Made by a program: the position numbers and the translations under genes
The notes under the pieces: generated by a model
Seen by the model: the letters and a program-made list of their open reading frames with translations, nothing else
Databases searched by the model: none
What the model was told of the DNA's origin: nothing
Source: Chloroflexota bacterium
Lineage (GTDB): Bacteria; Chloroflexota; Anaerolineae; B4-G1; SLSP01
Length of the DNA: 5,428 nucleotides
Assembly: GCA_012798275.1 (NCBI GenBank)
Contig: JAAZNO010000014.1
Coordinates: forward strand, 1 to 5,428
Direction of reading: 5' to 3'
Shown: positions 1 through 5,428 of the stretch, in pieces
Layout of the letters: the number at the start of each line of letters is the position of its first letter
Numbering within the stretch: the first letter of the stretch is position 1

Positions 1-1
1 T

Positions 2-1078
2 CAGTCCATCGGCACGAACATCTTCTTCGTGATTCCCGGCTCACTCCGCCAGGAGCTCGACCGTCCCGCCTATCTCACGCTTAAAGACGCCGAAGCACTG
101 CGAGATCCCCTGCTCGCGCCGGATGTGTTGCGTGTCGCCCCCACGGCAAACGACAACGCCCGACTCACAATTCCCGGGCGCGAAAAAGCCACCCAGGTCC
201 AGGGCGTCACCTCCGAATACGCCGACGTCCGTGAATGGTATCCGGCGATCGGCATGTTTATCTCGCCTCTGGAAGAACAGACGGAAGCGCGGGTCATCGT
301 CTTGGGGAAAATCGTCGCTGATGTGCTGTTCCCTGATATGCCCGACCCCACCGGCCAGCTGGTGCGGGTGAACAACATTCCCTTCCGCGTCATCGGCGTC
401 ATGGCGGAACGCGGCGGGGGACAGTTTGGCAGCGAGGACGATGTGGCCTTCGTCCCGCTGACTACCGCTACCAGCCGGCTCTTCTCCCGGCGCACGCCCC
501 AGGGTGAGCCCCGCCTCTCCATGATCTACGTCCAGGCCGTCAACGGGGATCGGATGGATGCTGCCATCACCGAGGTCGCCGCTATTCTGCGCCAGCGCCA
601 TGACATCCAGCCCGGCGATCCCGACGATTTCTCGACGATCAGCCAGGCGGATCTCATCGGCACCTTCCAACAGATTACCAGCGTGCTAACGGTGTTCCTG
701 GGAGCCATTGCGGGGATCAGTTTGCTAGTGGGCGGGATTGGCATCATGAACATCATGCTGGTCTCGGTCACCGAGCGCACGCGGGAGATTGGCCTGCGCA
801 AAGCAGTGGGCGCGCGCCGGCGCGATATCCTGTGGCAATTCCTGATCGAGGCGATGCTGCTCTCGACGGTCGGAGGCGCGTTGGGGATCGGCTTCGGCAT
901 GGCGGGAGCGGCCATCGTCTCCAGTTTCCTGCGCGAGCAGAACTTCAATGCGGTCATCACCCCCGGCTCCGTGCTGCTGGCGACGCTCTTTTCCGCTGCC
1001 GTGGGGCTTTTCTTCGGCATCTATCCCGCGCAGCGCGCCGCCGCCCTCAACCCCATTGACGCGCTGCGTTACGAGTAG
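2..1078 (+). CDS. MacB/FtsX-family ABC transporter permease, 5' partial
   Basis: This is the C-terminal ~358 residues of an inner-membrane ABC permease. Its family uses ATP hydrolysis by a separate ATPase to drive transenvelope export or mechanical work (MacB, LolC/E and FtsX relatives). The frame is open to the left edge and begins QSIGTNIFFVIPGS, matching the stretch after the first membrane helix in MacB-like proteins. A GTG at 29 is therefore not the real start; about 40-50 residues including TM1 are probably missing. A large extracytoplasmic domain follows (about nt 60-670), with family-typical VLGKIVADVLFP, NIPFRVIGVMAERG and EDDVAFVPL. Three hydrophobic segments lie near nt 674-765, 840-935 and 965-1045. 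Between the first two is EIGLRKAVGA (785-814), the hallmark ATPase-coupling region. The C-terminus PAQRAAALNPIDALRYE is typical, and the stop is TAG at 1076-1078. The substrate cannot be inferred. The family call is firm; the exact subfamily is not. Confidence 0.93.
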   Translation, partial: QSIGTNIFFVIPGSLRQELDRPAYLTLKDAEALRDPLLAPDVLRVAPTANDNARLTIPGREKATQVQGVTSEYADVREWYPAIGMFISPLEEQTEARVIVLGKIVADVLFPDMPDPTGQLVRVNNIPFRVIGVMAERGGGQFGSEDDVAFVPLTTATSRLFSRRTPQGEPRLSMIYVQAVNGDRMDAAITEVAAILRQRHDIQPGDPDDFSTISQADLIGTFQQITSVLTVFLGAIAGISLLVGGIGIMNIMLVSVTERTREIGLRKAVGARRRDILWQFLIEAMLLSTVGGALGIGFGMAGAAIVSSFLREQNFNAVITPGSVLLATLFSAAVGLFFGIYPAQRAAALNPIDALRYE

Positions 1079-1088
1079 CCTTGCGCCA

Positions 1089-1111
1089 GGGCCAAAGCGA
1101 GATTTTGGCCC
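1089..1111 (+). terminator. Perfect 8-bp hairpin after the permease stop, possible terminator without U-tract
   Basis: GGGCCAAA (1089-1096) pairs perfectly with TTTGGCCC (1104-1111) around a 7-nt loop, GCGAGAT, with a possible extra G-U pair. It begins 11 nt after the permease stop codon, where a terminator or 3'-end stabilising stem would sit. There is no T-run on either side, so it is not a canonical intrinsic terminator in either direction. It could instead protect the 3' end or act with Rho. Confidence 0.4.
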
Positions 1112-1157
1112 ATCACCGTGAAACCACCAGGAGTCAGAAGCGTCTTGCCTTTGGCTC

Positions 1158-1423
1158 CTGGTTGCTGGGGGCTGGTTGCTGGTTACTGGTTACTGGTTGC
1201 TGGCGGCTGGTTGCTGGTTACTGGTTGCTGGTTGCTGGGGGCTGGTTGCTGGTTGCTGGGGGCTGGTTGCTGGTTGCTGGTTACTGGTTGCTGGGGGCTG
1301 GTTGCTGGGGGCTGGAGGCTGGTTACTGGTTACTGGTTACTGGGGGCTGGAGGCTGGTTGCTGGGGGCTGGTTACTGGTTACTGGTTACTGGTTACTGGT
1401 TGCTGGTTACTGGGGGCTAGAGG
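1158..1423. repeat. G-rich heptanucleotide tandem array, CTGGNNN x37 plus a bridging CTAGAGG
   Basis: Reading from 1158 in steps of seven, 37 consecutive units begin CTGG with no insertion or deletion. By hand count: 14 CTGGTTG, 12 CTGGTTA, 8 CTGGGGG, 2 CTGGAGG and 1 CTGGCGG. The 38th unit (1417-1423) is CTAGAGG. Variation is confined to the last three bases. CTGGGGG never follows itself, and CTGGAGG/CTAGAGG occurs only after CTGGGGG. Part of the array (about 1221-1276) has a 21-bp higher-order period. Seven is not a multiple of three and no unit creates a plus-strand stop, so all three plus frames stay open and spell similar Leu/Val/Gly/Trp/Tyr-rich heptapeptides. This is a by-product, not evidence of coding. 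It resembles in style the intergenic short heptanucleotide repeats (STRR) known in filamentous cyanobacteria. Function unknown. Confidence 0.97.
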
Positions 1424-1486
1424 CTGACTTCTGACCTCTGACTTCTGACCTCTGACTTCTGACCTCTGCCCTCTGACTTCTGCCCT
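1424..1486. repeat. Pyrimidine-rich heptanucleotide tandem array, CTGACTT/CTGACCT/CTGCCCT x9
   Basis: Nine heptamers continue the CTGG array in exactly the same register: CTGACTT and CTGACCT alternate three times (1424-1465), followed by CTGCCCT, CTGACTT and CTGCCCT (1466-1486). All units keep the initial CT of the first family, but the composition changes from G/T-rich to C/T-rich. The next seven bases, CTACTTT (1487-1493), look like a tenth degenerate unit and contain the stop codon of the minus-strand kinase gene. The alternating pair gives a 14-bp higher-order period. No coding potential is evident. Confidence 0.95.
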
Positions 1487-2596
1487 CTACTTTGCCGCGG
1501 GAAGCACGAAGTAAAACTTGCTCCCCTCCCCCTTCACGCTTTCGACACCCACGGCGCCCCCCAGTTTTTCGATGATGAAACGGACGATGGAAAGTCCCAA
1601 ACCGTGCCCCTTAACCCGCAGGGAATCCAGGCGCGCAAACGGCTGGAAGAGCTGCGCCTGCTCCCCGGCCGTCAAGCCGGCGCCGTTATCGCGCAGCCAA
1701 TATCGCACCTTATCTCCCAGGTCGTCGCTGCCTATCTCGAGGCGCGGCGGCTTGCCACCATACTTCAAACCATTGCTGAGATAGTTGACCCACACCTCTT
1801 CCACCCAGGAGGCATAACCCAGCACTGCGGGCCAGTGTTGCGGCAACACAATCTGCGCCCCCGTCTGATGAATGTTGTCTTGCAACCGTTCCAGGGCATG
1901 CGCGACCAGCAACTCCATCTGCAAGGGGCCCAGGGTCATATCGGATTTGCGGAGCTGCACCAGCAGCAGCAGCTCGTCCACGATGTTTTCCATCCGTTTC
2001 GCATTGGCGACGATGCGCTCAAGGTACGCTCGCAGCTCGGCATCGGAAAGTTCCGCGCCAAAAAGCTCAATGGTCCCCGCATAACCGATCAACAGCGACA
2101 GCGGCGTGTCGAGATCGTGGGCCACGATGCCGGCAAAGGCGTCCAGTTCAGCATTACGGGCCTCCAAATCCGCGTTCAGGCGGCGGAGCTCCATCATATC
2201 GTCGAAGCGCGCGCGGGCAATAGTGATCGCGTGCTCCAATTCCAGGCGATTGGGCGATTTCACCAGATATGCGCCCGCGCCCACACTCCCCGCCCGCTCG
2301 ATCAGATCGCGGGTGCTGTAGGCGGAGAGCATCACCACCGGCGTCGGGCGGAGCTCGAAAATGCGCTGTGTGGCGGTGATCCCATCCATATCAGGCATAC
2401 TCCAGTCCATCAACACCACATCAGGCTGCGTCTCCAGCACCAGCTGCACCGCCTCCTGACCGTTGATGGCTTCCCCTATCACCACATAGCCCAGACTCTC
2501 CAACAATCCATGGATCATCTGGCTGACCAGATAATCATCCTCAGCGATGAGCACCCGCACGGGCATCTCAGAGTTCCGGCCACACAGCGTTTCCAT
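1487..2596 (-). CDS. Receiver-histidine kinase hybrid (response regulator with C-terminal HisKA/HATPase)
   Basis: A 369-residue soluble signalling protein. The receiver domain spans about residues 13-130, with acidic pocket E19-D20-D21, phospho-acceptor D64 in LMDWSMPDMDG, S91 and K113. A short helical linker (about 131-150) leads to a HisKA dimerisation domain with the phospho-histidine H160 in AHDLDTPL, then HATPase_c: N-box N271/N275, G1 DNGAG (303-307), an F-box near LFQPF, and G2 GHGLGLS (330-336). All catalytic landmarks are present, so both phosphoacceptance and kinase activity look intact. There are no membrane segments and no output domain. The ATG at 2596 shares its A with the TGA of the upstream kinase (TGATG) and has a good ribosome binding site five nt before that ATG, which favours it over the internal ATG at 2566. 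Likely role: relay downstream of the co-transcribed sensor kinase. The H-box has Asp163 where Arg or Lys is usual. The 3' end touches the heptamer array. Confidence 0.95.
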   Translation of the reverse strand: METLCGRNSEMPVRVLIAEDDYLVSQMIHGLLESLGYVVIGEAINGQEAVQLVLETQPDVVLMDWSMPDMDGITATQRIFELRPTPVVMLSAYSTRDLIERAGSVGAGAYLVKSPNRLELEHAITIARARFDDMMELRRLNADLEARNAELDAFAGIVAHDLDTPLSLLIGYAGTIELFGAELSDAELRAYLERIVANAKRMENIVDELLLLVQLRKSDMTLGPLQMELLVAHALERLQDNIHQTGAQIVLPQHWPAVLGYASWVEEVWVNYLSNGLKYGGKPPRLEIGSDDLGDKVRYWLRDNGAGLTAGEQAQLFQPFARLDSLRVKGHGLGLSIVRFIIEKLGGAVGVESVKGEGSKFYFVLPAAK

Positions 2597-5358
2597 CAGG
2601 ACACCTCGTTCCGGAACACCAGGGTCACCACAGCGCCGTCCTCATTGCTGAGGAAAACCTGGCCATTCAACGTGCGCCGCATGAGATTGCGCACCAATTC
2701 CAGCCCCACGTTGGTGCGCTTCCAATGCAGCACATCTTCGGGGAATCCAGGACCGTCATCGCGGAAGACGAGCTGCACCATGCCCTCTTCAGACGTGATG
2801 GCCACGGAAAGGTGCACGCCAGGGCGATTCCCCAGCGCATGGCGCAGCGCATTGGTGACCAATTCGTTGATGATCAACGCCAGATTGTGCGCCTGTGTCG
2901 CCGTGACCTGCACTTCGGAAGGGGAAACCGTGGCCACGATCTGCCCACCGCGCGCCAGCGTCTGCAACGTCGAATGAATGATCTGCTCGGCCAGGAGCGA
3001 CAGGCGCAGCGGCATCCATTCCGCGTCCGAGAGCATCTCATGCACCGTCGTCAGCCCCTGCAGGCGGACGATCATCTCATCAATGATCTGCTGGAACAAC
3101 GGCTGCTGCGAAATCTCCGCATGACGGCGCTCCGCATACAACAGCCCGATGATCGCCATGAGGTTGTTCTTCACCCGATGGTTCACCTCCCGCAGCAGGA
3201 AGGACTTGGTCTCCGCATCACGGCGCGCCTGCTCGTACAGGGTGGCGTTTTCGATGACGATGGTGATGGTCGCGGCAATGGATTCCAGCAAATTGACCTC
3301 GGCGGCGTCGAAGCGCCCCTCAGCCTCATCCACTACCTGCAAAGCGCCGATCACCTTTTGCTTGACCCACAGCGGGACGGTCACCATCGAACGTACCTGA
3401 ATTCCCGCCTGGTCACTGACGCCCGCATAGAAGCGGGAATCTTGCGTCGCATCGCTGCTGACAAGGCTGCGCCCCCGGCTCACCGACCACCACACCAGGC
3501 CCTGTCCCTCAGGCAGGCGCCACCCGCGCACCAACTCACTGCGGGGTCCGCTCGCCTGCCGGCAGACCAGGTGGTTGTCTGTGGGGTCCAGCAGCCACAC
3601 CGAAGAGGATTGCACTTCCAGGAGATGTTGCACCTCGGCCAGCACCGTCGCCAGGAATTGATCCAGGTCGAGGTTGGAAATAAGCGCCCGCCCCGCCCGG
3701 TTGAGCAACGCCAGCTCGCGATTGCGCCGTAGCAGCGCGGCCTCCATCTCGGCGCGCGCCGCGATCTCGTTCTGCGCCGCCTCGAAAAGCCGCGCGTTCT
3801 CGATCGCCCCGGAGAGATGATCCGCGATGGTTTGCAACACCGGCAGATCCTCTTCGGTGAAGGCGTCCGCCGCCGTGCCCTGAATGGTGAGAGCGCCGAT
3901 GCAACGTCCCCGGCTGATCAAGGGCAGGGCCATCTCCGAGCGCGTCTCCGGCAGATAGGGGTTGCTGAAGTGCACCTCATCCTGTCCGACGTCCCAGGCG
4001 ATGCGCGACACGCCATGCGTGATGGCCCAGCTCACCATCGAAGTGCCATTCAAGGGCAGGCGATAACCGGCGCGCAGCATCCGCTCCCCAGCCTCGCCGG
4101 TGCCGGCCTGCAGCACCGCATTTTCCCCTCGCGCATCCACCAGAAACACGCCCACATAATAGAAGTCGAAGCTCTCGCGGACCAGCTCCACCGTACGGTG
4201 CATCAGCTGTTGAGGATCCAGAATCCGCGCGAGCGACCGCGAGACACGCGCGGCAGTCTGCAATTGCAAATTGCGACGATGCAGCGTGCTCACGAGACTT
4301 TCGTAATCCACCTCGCTCATGCGCCTGTCGGTGATGTCATACAGGATCAACTGCCGGGCGACCTGCCCGTCGGCCCGCTGCAAGGGGACAGAAATCACGT
4401 AATACCAGCGTTGATCGCGCAGGCTGAAGGCCTCCCAATGCACCGTCTCGGACTCATAGACCGACTGCGGCACGCCGCCGGGGGAGGGATATCCCAACTC
4501 ACGCAGCACCTGCAAACACGAATGTCCTACGGGGTCAAAGCCCAAGTAGGCGCACAGCAAGGGGTTGGCGTACTCGACGCGGTGATCGGGGGAACAGACA
4601 CACAACATGGCGTTCATAGGACGCGCCGTCACTTCCCCCGTCAGCGGCGCGCCCCCGCCCACACGCACATTCGCTTCGCTCGCGGTCAGCTCCTGCAAGC
4701 GCCGTTCCAACACGCGAGTGCTCAGCTGCGGGTCCATGGCGATGCAGCGCGTGTTGGGATACCAGCTCGCGCCGAGCATCACGATGGGATGTTGATCCAG
4801 CACGGCCAACAGCTCCTGCGCCGTGAACAAACGTTGATCGTAGCAGCACAGGAACACTGCCGGCAATGACTTGACCCAGTCCGCAATGCGGAATTCCAGA
4901 TCCAACAGCGCGGAAGGCGTGGCGCAGTGCGGCGACAGCGCCGCTGTTTCCAGGATGACAAACAGAGCACAGCCGGGCGGGTCACACGCGCGCTCCATCT
5001 CAAACAGGGTGGTCTCCAGAGCCTCCCAATCTGGAAGGCCCTGCGCATCCTGGAAGGCGGTAGGATTATACACTTGCCACTCGCCCGCGTCTTCGAAGGT
5101 CGTCCAGGCGATGCCTTCCTGTTGAAGCGCCGCGTGCAATACCGTGCTATCGGGCGTGAGGATCAGCAGGCGCATTTTCCCGCTGCGACGCAACCCCAGC
5201 CGGATCAACGCCACCTGCGAGGCGAGCAGCGCATTGGCATCTCCCAGAGCGAGGAGATGCTGCCCGGCCCCCAGAGCCTCGAATGCAGTGTCACCCGTCG
5301 TATCCCCAGGAAGAGAGAAATCCGTGGGCTGATCAAATAATAAAGCCGCTGTCAACAT
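2596..5358 (-). CDS. Soluble multi-sensor histidine kinase, MEDS-like/PAS/GAF/GAF/HisKA_2/HATPase
   Basis: A cytoplasmic sensor kinase of 920 residues from the ATG at 5358. Regions in order: a MEDS-like (DcmR-type sensory) domain, about 30-197, recognised by its ending FLCCYDQRLF, a helix, then DQHPIVMLG; a PAS domain, about 248-343 (VEYANPLLCAYLGF, ending LILYDITDRR); a helical linker; GAF1, about 381-523; a predicted coiled-coil linker; GAF2, about 564-706; HisKA_2 with phospho-histidine H727 in LREVNHRVKNNL; and HATPase_c with N-box N831-ELVTN836, G1 DDGPG (867-871) and NVGLEL (883-888). There are no membrane segments or signal peptide. PAS/GAF domains bind small ligands or cofactors; MEDS is thought to sense hydrocarbon derivatives in DcmR and methanogen proteins. 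The ligand here is unknown. Start choice: the frame stays open through a TTG at 5385 to the right edge, but a near-consensus promoter sits at 5365-5393, so the TTG would not be transcribed from it. The likely phospho-target is the coupled receiver-kinase. Confidence 0.93.
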   Translation of the reverse strand: MLTAALLFDQPTDFSLPGDTTGDTAFEALGAGQHLLALGDANALLASQVALIRLGLRRSGKMRLLILTPDSTVLHAALQQEGIAWTTFEDAGEWQVYNPTAFQDAQGLPDWEALETTLFEMERACDPPGCALFVILETAALSPHCATPSALLDLEFRIADWVKSLPAVFLCCYDQRLFTAQELLAVLDQHPIVMLGASWYPNTRCIAMDPQLSTRVLERRLQELTASEANVRVGGGAPLTGEVTARPMNAMLCVCSPDHRVEYANPLLCAYLGFDPVGHSCLQVLRELGYPSPGGVPQSVYESETVHWEAFSLRDQRWYYVISVPLQRADGQVARQLILYDITDRRMSEVDYESLVSTLHRRNLQLQTAARVSRSLARILDPQQLMHRTVELVRESFDFYYVGVFLVDARGENAVLQAGTGEAGERMLRAGYRLPLNGTSMVSWAITHGVSRIAWDVGQDEVHFSNPYLPETRSEMALPLISRGRCIGALTIQGTAADAFTEEDLPVLQTIADHLSGAIENARLFEAAQNEIAARAEMEAALLRRNRELALLNRAGRALISNLDLDQFLATVLAEVQHLLEVQSSSVWLLDPTDNHLVCRQASGPRSELVRGWRLPEGQGLVWWSVSRGRSLVSSDATQDSRFYAGVSDQAGIQVRSMVTVPLWVKQKVIGALQVVDEAEGRFDAAEVNLLESIAATITIVIENATLYEQARRDAETKSFLLREVNHRVKNNLMAIIGLLYAERRHAEISQQPLFQQIIDEMIVRLQGLTTVHEMLSDAEWMPLRLSLLAEQIIHSTLQTLARGGQIVATVSPSEVQVTATQAHNLALIINELVTNALRHALGNRPGVHLSVAITSEEGMVQLVFRDDGPGFPEDVLHWKRTNVGLELVRNLMRRTLNGQVFLSNEDGAVVTLVFRNEVS
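2602..2607 (-). promoter_or_regulatory. Shine-Dalgarno GAGGTG for the receiver-kinase gene, inside the upstream gene
   Basis: On the minus strand GAGGTG is followed by a 5-nt spacer (TCCTG) and then the ATG at 2596. The site lies within the last codons of the upstream kinase, whose TGA overlaps the ATG by one base. This fixes the start choice and points to translational coupling through termination-reinitiation. Confidence 0.8.
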
Positions 5359-5364
5359 ACCCAA

Positions 5365-5393
5365 ATTATAACCCCGCTCTGACAATTGGTCAA
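5365..5393 (-). promoter_or_regulatory. Near-consensus sigma70-type promoter, predicted to give a leaderless kinase mRNA
   Basis: On the minus strand the -35 box is TTGACC (5393-5388, 5 of 6 to TTGACA), the spacer is exactly 17 nt (5387-5371), and the -10 box is a perfect TATAAT (5370-5365). Six bases, TTGGGT (5364-5359), separate the -10 from the ATG at 5358. A start seven bases after the -10 would fall on the A of that ATG. No Shine-Dalgarno sequence lies at normal spacing before it, which fits a leaderless transcript. The boxes are seen directly; activity is inferred. Confidence 0.75.
5380..5392. promoter_or_regulatory. Imperfect palindrome TGACAATTGGTCA overlapping the -35 box, possible operator
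   Basis: Arms TGAC and GTCA flank a nearly symmetric AATTG core; five of six base pairs match about a central base. It covers most of the -35 element, where a bound repressor would block RNA polymerase. At this size a chance palindrome is quite possible, and no regulator gene is visible to pair with it. Confidence 0.3.
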
Positions 5394-5404
5394 AATCAAG
5401 ACAA

Positions 5405-5417
5405 GCTCGGACCGAGC
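5405..5417. repeat. Perfect 13-bp palindrome GCTCGGACCGAGC upstream of the promoter
   Basis: Two 6-bp arms, GCTCGG and CCGAGC, surround one central base, starting 12 bp upstream of the -35 box. It could be an activator or repressor site. On the minus strand it is followed by the T-rich TTGTCTTGATTTT, so it could instead be a weak terminator (5-bp stem, 3-nt loop) of a gene entering from the right. The context is cut by the window edge. Confidence 0.4.
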
Positions 5418-5428
5418 GACCATTGTAA

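Noticed and set aside
29..31. GTG at 29 as the permease start
   Set aside because: The codons before it (QSIGTNIFF) match the conserved stretch after TM1 in MacB-like permeases, so the gene continues past the left edge.
41..670. Minus-strand open frame opposite the permease
   Set aside because: The plus-strand frame matches MacB-family motifs throughout; the antisense product has no recognisable features.
1158..1423. Cluster of Chi-like recombination sites (GCTGGNGG octamers)
   Set aside because: Several octamers are one base from the E. coli Chi sequence, but this follows automatically from the CTGG unit, and Chi sequences differ among lineages. Nothing else points to a recombination hotspot.
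1081..1434. Open plus-strand frames across the heptamer array encoding Leu/Val/Gly/Trp/Tyr-rich repeat peptides
   Set aside because: All three frames are open at once simply because no heptamer contains a plus-strand stop and 7 is coprime with 3. There is no ribosome binding site and no frame preference.
1158..1486. CRISPR array
   Set aside because: The period is only 7 bp with no unique spacers between repeats, and no cas genes are nearby.
1604..2977. A 457-codon plus-strand open frame antisense to both kinase genes
   Set aside because: It crosses the junction of two well-supported minus-strand genes, has no recognisable domain, and is His/Gln/Arg-rich as expected of a complementary-strand shadow in GC-rich DNA.
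2725..4869. Long plus-strand open frames (2725-3732, 3817-4869) opposite the sensor kinase
   Set aside because: Low-complexity His/Arg/Gln composition, no family resemblance, and the opposite strand carries complete sensor and kinase motifs.
5385..5428. Extension of the sensor kinase to the TTG at 5385 or beyond the right edge
   Set aside because: The frame is open, but this stretch contains the -35 box and palindromes, has no Shine-Dalgarno sequence, and reads as non-domain sequence. The ATG at 5358 fits the promoter better, though this is not proved.

Overview
The window holds three protein genes and a striking non-coding repeat block. It looks like bacterial chromosome of moderately high GC content. 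The lineage cannot be proved from the sequence. A MacB-type permease next to large soluble multi-sensor kinases and an intergenic heptanucleotide array would suit Chloroflexota, with filamentous cyanobacteria as another possibility. This is an inference from style, not from a marker gene.

Layout. (1) Positions 2-1078, plus strand: the C-terminal ~358 residues of a MacB/FtsX-family ABC transporter permease, cut by the left edge. (2) Positions 1079-1486: an intergenic region between convergent genes. It has an 8-bp perfect hairpin just after the permease stop, then an uninterrupted, phase-perfect array of 47 heptamers. The first 37 units follow CTGGNNN, one is a bridging CTAGAGG, and the last nine follow CTGACTT/CTGACCT/CTGCCCT. 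The array runs directly into the stop codon of the next gene. (3) Positions 1487-2596, minus strand: a receiver-HisKA-HATPase protein. (4) Positions 2596-5358, minus strand: a large soluble sensor kinase with MEDS-like, PAS, GAF, GAF, HisKA_2 and HATPase regions. (5) Positions 5359-5428: the promoter region of the kinase pair, with a near-consensus sigma70-type promoter and two small palindromes.

Working together. The two minus-strand genes form a translationally coupled pair (TGATG overlap, with a Shine-Dalgarno sequence inside the upstream gene). The simplest reading is a cytoplasmic signalling relay: the multi-sensor HisKA_2 kinase phosphorylates the receiver of the second protein, whose own kinase module then signals to a partner not in this window. 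No DNA-binding or enzymatic output domain is present. The kinase promoter is placed so that the predicted transcription start falls on the A of the first ATG, which suggests a leaderless mRNA. The permease belongs to a separate, convergent transcription unit whose ATPase and membrane-fusion partners would lie to the left.
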